A stretch of DNA of 42,680 nt. Origin: a virus. The stretch covers positions 1 through 42,680 of IMG/VR virus record IMGVR_UViG_3300021479_000037. The stretch is one strand, 5' to 3'. The position numbers and the translations under genes are program-made. Under the pieces are notes generated by a model. That model was not told where the DNA came from. It did no database searches and saw nothing but the letters and a program-made list of their open reading frames with translations. This document shows, piece by piece, positions 33,570 through 39,630 of the stretch (position 1 is the first letter of the stretch; the number at the start of each line of letters is the position of its first letter).

Positions 33570-33986
33570 CTATACGTAAACGATGCTGGTACAAAGACAA
33601 GAATTAGCTACCCAGAAGCGCACTCTGGTCTTGCGGTCATTGGTACTACAGATGCCCAATATACTATGACCGATAGCCAGCAGCGCCTTGTAATCCGATG
33701 GTGACGGTGCAGCATCCCAATTAGGATGTGAGTGGATGTCACCTACAATGTCCAAACCTAATCGTTCAGCCTTGTCCTTCACTCTTTGGTATTCTTCATC
33801 GTGCCATTGCACAGACGCCGTGGTCTGCTCCGCATAACTTTTGGTGTACTCCATACTATTTACTGTAACCGTTCCACCAACTACTGATCCGATTAGCAAT
33901 GCCTCTATCTCTAGGTCCGTGTTCCTAGCCTTGGATCTGAAGTAGTTTAATTGATTCCTTTTTATCTGAACGATTATCTCTAGCAT
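33570..33986 (-). CDS. JAB/MPN (JAMM) metalloprotease
   Basis: A 138-residue single-domain protein starting MLEIIVQIKRNQLNYF, with GGAAGGGTGCC before the ATG. The JAMM motif is complete: HSHPNWDAAPSPSD at 85-98 fits HxHx7Sx2D, with an upstream Glu in DLEIEALLIG (~24-33). JAMM enzymes remove ubiquitin-like tags. In many phages the domain is fused to NlpC in tail tip proteins; here it stands alone and far from the tail genes. Countering host ubiquitin-like defence conjugation, or processing a virion protein, are both possible. Confidence 0.82.
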   Translation of the reverse strand: MLEIIVQIKRNQLNYFRSKARNTDLEIEALLIGSVVGGTVTVNSMEYTKSYAEQTTASVQWHDEEYQRVKDKAERLGLDIVGDIHSHPNWDAAPSPSDYKALLAIGHSILGICSTNDRKTRVRFWVANSCLCTSIVYV

Positions 33987-34050
33987 GGCACCCTTCCGCT
34001 TTACTAGACAAATAAAAAATGACGCACCCAATTAAGGATACGCCATCTTC

Positions 34051-34204
34051 GTTTGGTTGCCGTAAAACGGCTGTGGACTAGTGTTTCAGTCCCAATTTTG
34101 TGAGTGGTAGGTGGGACCCGTTTTAAGGGTTCGACCACCTATCCTCGGTTTGCCGTTAGAATACGGCTGTGGGCGAACTGCCTGTTGCGCCCCAACTTGT
34201 GGCT
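34051..34204 (-). ncRNA. Tandem structured RNA motif in the JAMM gene leader
   Basis: Two copies of one two-hairpin motif flank a third hairpin. Written on the plus strand, each copy is GCCGT-loop-ACGGC, then TGT, then a second stem, then CAA. The second stem is GGACT/AGTCC in copy 1 (34075-34092) and GGGCG/CGCCC in copy 2 (34171-34192): different bases, same pairing. The hairpin between them pairs TAGGTGG with CCACCTA (34108-34141). The transcript is probably minus strand, leading into the JAMM gene, but the strand is not proven. Confidence 0.6.
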
Positions 34205-34557
34205 CAAATCTTGTGGGATGAGCGAATGTTATGCATTTCTATACGAGCTTCCAGACTCGCTACTCTGTCTGACAATTCCCTAACTATGTGGTAAAGATCC
34301 CATATGAAGGGCTCCGTAGGCTCAACTTCTGCGGGAAGTTTCTCTGTAGTAGTCTCTGCGATCAGCTCTTCAACCGGAGCGACTGCAACATCCGGATCAG
34401 CCCATTCTCCGATGCTCGGTGGAATGCTTAAATCTATTTGAGCCACTTCTTCGGCGACTCGTTGCGTACCTGATACGCCTTCCTCAACTTGATCCGGTCC
34501 CATACTATTGCCTACTTGTCTCGGTCTAAGACTATTCGCTGTATTGCCTGCGCGCAT
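34204..34557 (-). CDS. Acidic helical protein, first gene of the late block
   Basis: A 117-residue protein with TTAGGAGTAATT before the ATG. It has a polar N-terminus, a Glu/Val/Pro-rich middle (EELIAETTTEKLPAEVEPTE) and a C-terminal coiled coil (YHIVRELSDRVASLEARIEM). It is the first gene of the leftward late unit, ~190 bases after promoter copy d. A small terminase or assembly factor is conceivable from the coiled coil and place; no family is recognised. Confidence 0.65.
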   Translation of the reverse strand: MRAGNTANSLRPRQVGNSMGPDQVEEGVSGTQRVAEEVAQIDLSIPPSIGEWADPDVAVAPVEELIAETTTEKLPAEVEPTEPFIWDLYHIVRELSDRVASLEARIEMHNIRSSHKI

Positions 34558-34580
34558 AATTACTCCTAATTTAAAGAGGA

Positions 34581-34608
34581 GCCGCTGACTGTGGAAGGAG
34601 CCAGCGGC
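34581..34608 (-). terminator. Hairpin upstream of the late block
   Basis: GCCGCTG and CAGCGGC pair over 7 bases around a 14-base loop. TCCTCTTTAAATT follows on the minus strand, a weak T-rich tail. It could be an attenuator in the leader of the gene at 34557. The rest of the gap 34558-34820 holds the promoter-like site and short inverted repeats (CTACA/TGTAG near 34622-34642), and no gene. Confidence 0.45.
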
Positions 34609-34747
34609 ATTTCAGCTAAGGGCTACAGTTGAGGTTTGTAGCTGAGGAGTATTAGCCTACCTCGCAATATAAGTAGACCAGTATCGCGTTTGGTAGTCGC
34701 AGGGAGCACCCTTGGTATTCTTATAAGGCCCTACGTCTTTATTTCCT

Positions 34748-34763
34748 CTATACTTATATTGTA
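34748..34763 (-). promoter_or_regulatory. Phage-type promoter candidate (copy d)
   Basis: The minus strand reads TACAATATAAGTATAGAGG, the same length and ending as copies b and c. It stands at the head of the whole late block, between the minus-strand small-gene chain and the first late gene. Confidence 0.55.
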
Positions 34764-34820
34764 CTACGAACTTTTGTCTATTAGGCCTAAATAACTTCTA
34801 ACTAATTGATTCTAAAGAGA

Positions 34821-34988
34821 TTAAATCATTGAAGAGAAGCTTAAATTCTCACTATGACTATATGATATTCTCCAACCTTGAATATAACTCGCCATGGTTC
34901 CGTGTCCGCTGCTGCCGTTGCCCGAAAACGAGCCTATATAACGGTCGCTATAGGAATCAGCGTATGGGTTGGTTCTCGCCAGGACCAT
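34821..34988 (-). CDS. M-V-L small Ser/Tyr-rich array protein, minus branch 4
   Basis: A 55-residue protein starting MVLARTNPYADSYSDRYIGS, with 13 Ser, 7 Tyr and many Gly. It is the last member of the leftward chain. Its ATG overlaps the stop of the member before (TAATG), and GGAGG inside that member's last codons is its ribosome site. Plus-strand readings over this stretch (34829-35059, 34878-35090) are antisense shadows. Function unknown. Confidence 0.75.
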   Translation of the reverse strand: MVLARTNPYADSYSDRYIGSFSGNGSSGHGTMASYIQGWRISYSHSENLSFSSMI

Positions 34989-35134
34989 TACCAACCTCCA
35001 CAGTTACTGAAGTCGGCCTGCCTATACGTCGAACTTGCGCTGCTAACCCAACCTTCTGACCATGAACTAAACGGCCTGGAAGGTCTATAGGGGTTATACT
35101 GTAATGTCTTCCAAATGCGAGCCATTAGAACCAT
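34988..35134 (-). CDS. M-V-L small Ser/Tyr-rich array protein, minus branch 3
   Basis: A 48-residue protein starting MVLMARIWKTLQYNPYRPSR and ending DFSNCGGW, the same Cys-Gly-Gly-Trp end as the members on either side of the polymerase on the plus strand. Its last 16 bases (TGTGGAGGTTGGTAAT) are identical to those of the member at 38982-39140. GGGAGG precedes the start. A second ATG three bases upstream (35137) overlaps the previous stop and is an alternative. Confidence 0.8.
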   Translation of the reverse strand: MVLMARIWKTLQYNPYRPSRPFSSWSEGWVSSASSTYRQADFSNCGGW

Positions 35135-35218
35135 CATAGCCTCCCACATCGACTGGAATTGCAGTTATGGGACACTGACACACAGCCCGACGTAAGTTGA
35201 AGGCTGAAGAATGACCAT
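35134..35218 (-). pseudogene. Frameshifted array member, minus branch 2
   Basis: It begins ATGGTCATTCTT (MVIL), overlapping the stop of member 1, but hits a stop after 17 codons. A different frame continues to an array-like end (NCNSSRCGRL, then TGA overlapping the next ATG). The distance is 85 bases, one more than a multiple of three, so a single-base change explains the break. It is either decayed or read by frameshifting. Confidence 0.55.
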
Positions 35219-35361
35219 CACAGCCCTCCACAGAAACTTTTGTAATGGGCTCTACCGCAAGCTGACCCTGCATAATAGGTACTTTGGCTACAGTACCATC
35301 CTTCATTTACGGATCTTTTCCATAGAGAACTGCGACTAATTCCTATTACTGATATGACCAT
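35218..35361 (-). CDS. M-V-I small Ser/Tyr-rich array protein, minus branch 1 (leaderless)
   Basis: A 47-residue protein, MVISVIGISRSSLWKRSVNE..., ending KSFCGGL. It has 9 Ser, 4 Tyr and 3 Cys. The -10 box of the leftward promoter ends 6 bases before the ATG, so transcription should start on the A of the ATG and the message is leaderless. A 70-codon reading in another frame (35094-35306) overlaps it, but has no comparable start signal and crosses three array members. Confidence 0.78.
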   Translation of the reverse strand: MVISVIGISRSSLWKRSVNEGWYCSQSTYYAGSACGRAHYKSFCGGL

Positions 35362-35366
35362 ATCCT

Positions 35367-35383
35367 TATATTAACAAAGTTAA
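35367..35383. promoter_or_regulatory. Palindromic operator candidate over the leftward -10
   Basis: TATTAAC-aaa-GTTAATA is a perfect 7-3-7 palindrome at about 35369-35385 overlapping the leftward -10 box. A dimeric repressor here would shut the leftward early promoter and could influence the rightward one ~50 bases away. Confidence 0.6.
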
Positions 35384-35396
35384 TAAGGTCTGTCAA
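35368..35396 (-). promoter_or_regulatory. Host-type early promoter, leftward
   Basis: On the minus strand TTGACA (35396-35391), 17-base spacer, TAATAT (35373-35368). Perfect -35 and a good -10. It faces away from the rightward promoter and drives the minus branch of the small-gene array with no leader. Confidence 0.8.
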
Positions 35397-35419
35397 GATA
35401 AATTATTTTCAGAAAACAC

Positions 35420-35448
35420 TTGACATTCACAAAAACTCATGTTATTCT
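35420..35448 (+). promoter_or_regulatory. Host-type early promoter, rightward
   Basis: TTGACA (35420-35425), 17-base spacer, TATTCT (35443-35448) with TG one base before it. A strong sigma70-type promoter. The transcript begins near 35455 and covers the structured RNA region, then probably the polymerase and array. Confidence 0.82.
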
Positions 35449-35454
35449 AGAAGT

Positions 35455-36250
35455 GTAGTCAAGAAAAAGCCTCTGTAGCTGGTCAGATCCAGTAATACAG
35501 GGGAGCCCGAAAGGGCTAAATGTACAAGGGCTTTAAGGCTTGGGTCGGGATAAATACTGACTAAGACAAGTCATCACACGCTGGAGAGCGAACCCTTTAC
35601 ACGTACTGAGTACGTTGACCTTAGGTGGTCATGTCTCCAAACCAAAAGCAGTTGCTGCATACGGGTAATGCTTGTGCAACCAACTGAACACAGTTCCGCC
35701 ACACGGGTTGAACGAGCCTTCGGGCTTCTTCAAAAGTGCTGGAAAAAGAATAAATCGGAAACTCAAACTGGAACGGTGTAAAAGCCGGGAACCTAGTAGC
35801 GTGACTGTAGTAAGAGCGGATAATTAGAATCCGTGGGAACCGATCCAAAAGAGACGCCTTCAGCAAGCGATGGCCGCGTGAAAGCCGGGGCCAGTGGTAT
35901 AAGTTACACAATCGCAATAGAGAGCCAGACAAGTGTTACCCGTTTGGTGCGGAGTTGAACTCCAAGAAACATCTCGTAGCGTGCAAAAGCTTTGGAACAC
36001 ACACTGCTTAGCTAAACTTGTACTGGGACGTTGAAATCCACGTAAATCGGCCTAGGACATAACAGATCTATAGGCTAGTTTACAATCTAACGATAAGGCA
36101 TTACCGCTTCTACCATCATCGTGCAATAAGTACATGGTGTGTCGATCTGAATACAGAGCAGGGGATAAGACCTAAGAAAAGGGCAACCACTGAGAGACTG
36201 TATATCCAGAGAGAAACGGTACCCTATTGCCCTGACGGTTCTTTACAGAC
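35455..36250 (+). ncRNA. Candidate large structured RNA (~800 nt)
   Basis: No plausible gene lies here, yet it follows a strong promoter and folds densely. AAGCC (35467) pairs with GGCTT (35541), enclosing CCTCTGTA/TACAGGGG (35470/35503) and AGCCC-GAAA-GGGCT (35504-35517). TGGAGA/TCTCCA (35582/35639) encloses ACGTAC-TGA-GTACGT and TGACC/GGTCA. CAGTTG/CAACTG (35649-35686) follows, then AGCC-TTCG-GGCT (35715-35726), CGGAT/ATCCG (35817-35833), TGGCC/GGCCA (35870-35893), GGAGT/ACTCC (35951-35963) and AGGGCAA/TTGCCCT (36180/36233). GNRA and UUCG loops and junctions are typical of functional RNA. Size and phage context recall GOLLD and ROOL RNAs; identity is not shown. Confidence 0.65.
35601..35615. 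repeat. Dispersed palindrome, copy 2
   Basis: ACGTACTGAGTACGT, within the structured RNA, where it forms a 6-bp hairpin. Same core as copies at 28412-28430 and 42225-42240. Confidence 0.55.
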
Positions 36251-36277
36251 TCTAATGTTCTAATGTTAGTATTATAC

Positions 36278-36306
36278 TTGACACACAGTATATGATGAGA
36301 TAGGCT
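36278..36306 (+). promoter_or_regulatory. Possible host-type promoter before array member 0
   Basis: TTGACA (36278-36283), 17-base spacer, TAGGCT as a weak -10. It lies 7 bases before the ATG of the first plus-strand array member, so its message would also be leaderless or nearly so. Confidence 0.45.
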
Positions 36307-36312
36307 CTGCAT

Positions 36313-36459
36313 ATGAACCTTACTACAAGACAGATACGAAGAATGCCATCAACACCTTGCAACTCCCATAATAGAGGCTATTACCGAAGTTGCTATACTA
36401 GTTATTGGTTTTTTAGTAAGAGTGATTCAAACTATTATAGTGCTTGTGGAGGTTGGTAA
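36313..36459 (+). CDS. M-N-L small Ser/Tyr-rich array protein, plus member 0
   Basis: A 48-residue protein starting MNLTTRQIRRMPSTPCNSHN and ending YYSACGGW, with 8 Ser, 6 Tyr and 3 Cys. It is the only plus-strand member before the polymerase. Its TAA is followed directly by the polymerase ATG, and its last codons (tgt gga ggt tgg) contain GGAGG, the polymerase ribosome binding site. This ties the array to expression of the replication gene. Confidence 0.78.
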   Translation: MNLTTRQIRRMPSTPCNSHNRGYYRSCYTSYWFFSKSDSNYYSACGGW

Positions 36460-38985
36460 ATGATTGAAGGCCAAGAGTTTAAACAGCTAATATTGAACCC
36501 ACCAAACAATGTAACACTGGTTGTGGATGGGAAGAGTCTTGGTCAGATGGCAAGTTTTCTTGACCGAGTTACGGACGTGGGCTTCGATATTGAAACGAAT
36601 GTAACCAACGACTTCTACTGGCGCGGAGTGCGTACCCTTCAATTCGGAAACAAGGATGAGCAGTATGTCGTGGACTTACTTGCGTTCGTGGATGGTAACG
36701 GGGAAGTATTAGCTAACAGTCAGGGTCATTATGGGAAAAACATGACACAGGGACTCAAGCTGGTGCTGGAAACTTGTGACTCGGTACTCCTTTCTAATCA
36801 ACACATTAAGCTAGGAATCAACCTCTCATTTGAAGCTACTCACATGTACTGGAACTTCGGCAGAAGGATCTACGGACTGTACGATGGTATGTTAGCAGAA
36901 CGCTGCATACGCGCAGGAGAGATAAGTCTAAAGAAGTACTCAGAGTTCTCCATGGAAACGCTTATGCAGAGGTACTTCGAGGTCCAGATCGATAAGGAAC
37001 TCCAGACATCGTTCGATCTTCACACGCCATTGACTCCTGAACAGATACAGTACGCAGCGTTGGATACGCGCCTACCTTTTGCCATACGCACTGCACAATT
37101 GCGCCTAGCGCAGAAGGACGGACTGTTAGAAGTCATCCAGTTGGAAAATGATGCTATCGGAGCGTTCGTGGATATGCACGTTCATGGCCAGAACCTTAAC
37201 GTTGCCAAGTGGACTGCCAGAACGGATGCTAAGAAAGCAGAATTGGTAGAAGTGATCGCCGCAATGGACAAATATTTCATTCCAATTGTGGGAGATAAAA
37301 CGAAAGACATTGTAACTAAGGAACAATCCGATGAACTTCATGCGCAGTGGAAGGCGCTTATGATTGTTCCAGCTAATGAGGTTAAGTTAAAGGGCGAGGT
37401 ACGTAGACAACAAGATCCTGAACGTAAAGCCTTGTTACGTAAAGCATTAGACATGCTAGAGACAGCCCGTAAGGAAGAGAAAGAGAACATAAAAGGGATT
37501 CAATCGGTTATTAGCAAGCGACTGACATTCTTACGTAAGCTACTGCCGACATGTGAAGGTCAGGCACTAATTAACTATTCATCTACGGATCAGTTGTTGA
37601 CCGCATTGAAACAAATGTCAGGACTGAGCAAGCTGAAAGACACGAACGATGACTCCTTGGCAGATTTCGCTAAGATCCCTGTTATCAAGTTGTTACGAGA
37701 CTTCCGTTCGATTAATAAGGAAGTGGACACCTATGGCATGACGTGGGCTACTACCTGGATGACTGGACCGAAGAAGGAAGAAGGTTTCCTGCACCCAGGC
37801 GACGGTAGACTCCACAGTGAATTCAATCAGTACGAAGCCGAAACAGGCCGAACGAGCAGCAGCAAGCCGAATGCTCAGAACATTCCCAAGGGTAAAGAGA
37901 TTCGGGAGTGTTTTGAAGCGGATGGTCCGAATCCTGATATACAGATTTCCATATGCTGTGAATCTGAGACGACTTTTGACACGGTTATGAACGAAGGTCC
38001 GAGATGTTTGACTTGCAGGCAACTTTGTCAGACTAAGGCAGAGGATTACGTATTGATTACGTGTGACATGTCAGGCGCTGAACTTCGCATCCTGGCAGAA
38101 TTGGCTAATGACAAAACCTGGATAGAAGCGTTCCAAAGGAATGAGGATCTACACTCTATCTCAACTGCTATTCTATACGCCCAAGAATGGCCTATGTTGG
38201 CCACGGACGCCTGCGGGTACTACGCACTACAGCCTAATGGTGAAATCAAGAAAGGCAAGTGCGGCAAGGGTTGTCCGCAGCATGAAGACCTACGCAACGG
38301 CACCAAGTCCTGTACCTTCCTGTTAGTGAACGGTGGCGGTCCCAATAAGCTGGCCGTGGATACGGGTAAGACTGTAAACGAGTGTAAAGACATCATGGAG
38401 AGGCACCGCAGGGCATTTCCTAACATCTGGAACTACCTAGAAGACGCAGGCAAGCGTGCGAAGATCAAGAAAGAAGCCAGAGACTTCTTCGGACGCCGTA
38501 GGATCTTTCCTAATCCGAACTGGGAGACAGCCAAGAAGTATGCGACGGAAGCTGTTCAGGAATCGGCCATTAGTAAGTTCATAGAAGAGAACGAAAGGAA
38601 GCCAAAGAAGGACGAGAAGATAGAACTGCTAAAGGTACAGCCTTCGGATGGTCAGATCCAGAAGGAATACCGAGGACTTCTAGGAAGCATTGAGCGCCAG
38701 GGTAAGAATCATGAGATTCAATCGGGTAACGTCTCAATTATCAAGATAGCCGTAGGTTCAGGATTCGATAAAGATGGTAAACCGTTTCTTTTCCATGTGT
38801 TACCTAAGTATAAGGCACAGTTTAGGAGCATGATACATGATGAACTAGTGATCCACGTTCCTACGCAATACGCGGAAGAAGTTGCAAAGCATATTCAGGA
38901 TTGCTTTAAGAGAGCCGCTGCTGTTAAGATGAAGCGAGTAGAGATGACTTCAGAGTACAACGTATCGAAAGTTTGGAGCAAATGA
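36460..38985 (+). CDS. Family A DNA polymerase with 3'-5' exonuclease
   Basis: An 841-residue replicative polymerase. The exonuclease domain has FDIET (Asp 43, Glu 45) and YAALD (198-202). The polymerase domain has motif A DMSGAELRILAELAND (Asp 536), motif B RNGTKSCTF (Arg 612, Lys 616, Phe 620) followed by NGGGP, and motif C HDE (793-795). No 5' nuclease domain is present, as in T7 gp5. Two Cys clusters are unusual: Cys 499, 500, 516, 519, 523 just before motif A, and Cys 584, 601, 605, 618 around motif B; these look like zinc-binding insertions. It is preceded and followed (ATGA overlap) by array members. Confidence 0.93.
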   Translation: MIEGQEFKQLILNPPNNVTLVVDGKSLGQMASFLDRVTDVGFDIETNVTNDFYWRGVRTLQFGNKDEQYVVDLLAFVDGNGEVLANSQGHYGKNMTQGLKLVLETCDSVLLSNQHIKLGINLSFEATHMYWNFGRRIYGLYDGMLAERCIRAGEISLKKYSEFSMETLMQRYFEVQIDKELQTSFDLHTPLTPEQIQYAALDTRLPFAIRTAQLRLAQKDGLLEVIQLENDAIGAFVDMHVHGQNLNVAKWTARTDAKKAELVEVIAAMDKYFIPIVGDKTKDIVTKEQSDELHAQWKALMIVPANEVKLKGEVRRQQDPERKALLRKALDMLETARKEEKENIKGIQSVISKRLTFLRKLLPTCEGQALINYSSTDQLLTALKQMSGLSKLKDTNDDSLADFAKIPVIKLLRDFRSINKEVDTYGMTWATTWMTGPKKEEGFLHPGDGRLHSEFNQYEAETGRTSSSKPNAQNIPKGKEIRECFEADGPNPDIQISICCESETTFDTVMNEGPRCLTCRQLCQTKAEDYVLITCDMSGAELRILAELANDKTWIEAFQRNEDLHSISTAILYAQEWPMLATDACGYYALQPNGEIKKGKCGKGCPQHEDLRNGTKSCTFLLVNGGGPNKLAVDTGKTVNECKDIMERHRRAFPNIWNYLEDAGKRAKIKKEARDFFGRRRIFPNPNWETAKKYATEAVQESAISKFIEENERKPKKDEKIELLKVQPSDGQIQKEYRGLLGSIERQGKNHEIQSGNVSIIKIAVGSGFDKDGKPFLFHVLPKYKAQFRSMIHDELVIHVPTQYAEEVAKHIQDCFKRAAAVKMKRVEMTSEYNVSKVWSK

Positions 38986-39140
38986 TAGTAGCATTTTTCT
39001 GGACTAGGGCGAGGTTGCTCAAATACTCCACGAGCGGGGAGCTGTGCAGTTTCGGGTCATGCTCTAATGGAAGGGGTGACAGCACTCATGAGAAGTATTC
39101 TCGTTCCTATTTTGCGTTCTCGACTTGTGGAGGTTGGTAA
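38982..39140 (+). CDS. M-I-V small Ser-rich array protein, plus member 1
   Basis: A 52-residue protein starting MIVAFFWTRARLLKYSTSGE and ending FAFSTCGGW, with 9 Ser and 3 Cys. Its ATG overlaps the polymerase stop (ATGA). The final CGGW is encoded by the same bases (TGTGGAGGTTGGTAA) as in member 0 and minus member 3, and supplies GGAGG for the next start. Confidence 0.78.
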   Translation: MIVAFFWTRARLLKYSTSGELCSFGSCSNGRGDSTHEKYSRSYFAFSTCGGW

Positions 39141-39265
39141 TGAATCTAGTGACTGCCTTTCGTATATGGGATCTGGGAAGTTCTTACCCAAGACTTGTTA
39201 AAAGCTGGTGCGGAGATTTTCCTATGTCAAAATCTTTTGGTGTACGTTATAGTGCCCCCTGGTGA
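39140..39265 (+). CDS. M-N-L small array protein, plus member 2
   Basis: A 41-residue protein starting MNLVTAFRIWDLGSSYPRLV and ending VRYSAPW, with 6 Ser. The shortest intact member. Its ATG shares a base with the previous stop (TAATG), seven bases after GGAGG. The next gene has its own promoter, so this ends the polymerase-linked group. Confidence 0.7.
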   Translation: MNLVTAFRIWDLGSSYPRLVKSWCGDFPMSKSFGVRYSAPW

Positions 39266-39271
39266 TTCCGC

Positions 39272-39300
39272 TTGACAATCGGCCTGTGATCTGGTAATCT
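39272..39300 (+). promoter_or_regulatory. Host-type promoter inside the array
   Basis: TTGACA (39272-39277), 17-base spacer, TAATCT (39295-39300) with TG one base before. It lies in the only sizeable gap of this stretch and leads to a GAGGAG ribosome site and the membrane protein gene. Confidence 0.7.
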
Positions 39301-39322
39301 ATAGATAGTTGAGGAGATAACT

Positions 39323-39484
39323 ATGTTTCTATTTGCATTGTCGGGTTTGGCGCTAACACTATTGGTACTCGGATGGGACGCGATTGATGTCTCTACGGCT
39401 GTGCCTGCGGCCTTGATTGTTTACGGTATAATAGGATTTGCGTTGCTTATTGTGGCATGCTGCACACTGGTCAGATACCTGTGA
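39323..39484 (+). CDS. Small two-helix membrane protein
   Basis: A 53-residue protein, MFLFALSGLALTLLVLGWDA..., with two membrane segments (residues ~2-18 and ~29-49) joined by a short polar loop. It is unlike the array proteins in composition. GAGGAG lies 7 bases before the ATG and a promoter precedes it. Array member 3 starts within its last codon (GTGA). It could be a holin-like or membrane-anchoring partner for the array products. Confidence 0.72.
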   Translation: MFLFALSGLALTLLVLGWDAIDVSTAVPAALIVYGIIGFALLIVACCTLVRYL

Positions 39485-39630
39485 TCCTAACCGCTGCATA
39501 TCGATACTATTGGGCATCTATGGAGTTAATGGGTGATTGGATGAGCCGTAGTAGCCATCAGTTTACTAGCAGTATTATGTATTCCCGCTCTTGTAGTACT
39601 GAATTTTTTAGTAAGAGTAGTGGAAGATGA
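39481..39630 (+). CDS. M-I-L small Ser-rich array protein, plus member 3
   Basis: A 49-residue protein from a GTG (GTGATCCTAACC, read M-I-L-T), with 12 Ser, 9 of them AGT/AGC. It ends EFFSKSSGR; the FFSKS segment also occurs in member 0. It overlaps the membrane gene by four bases and the next member by four (ATGA). Confidence 0.75.
   Translation: MILTAAYRYYWASMELMGDWMSRSSHQFTSSIMYSRSCSTEFFSKSSGR

Noticed and set aside
34105-34145. tRNA-like stretch with GGGTTCGACC
   Set aside because: The TTCGA loop is part of a TAGGTGG/CCACCTA hairpin; there is no acceptor, D or anticodon arm of tRNA form.
34829-35090. Two plus-strand ORFs of 76 and 70 codons
   Set aside because: They are antisense to minus array members 3 and 4, which have overlap and ribosome-site support; the plus ORFs have none.
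35094-35306. 70-codon minus-strand ORF
   Set aside because: It crosses three array members in another frame, has only a weak ribosome site and starts 55 bases after the mapped-by-eye start of a leaderless array gene. Kept as a shadow, though frame conservation would settle it.
36180-36240. Possible group I intron core (GAGAGACTG) in the structured RNA
   Set aside because: The matching S element (TAGTC) and P3/P8 partners are missing, and no split gene flanks it.
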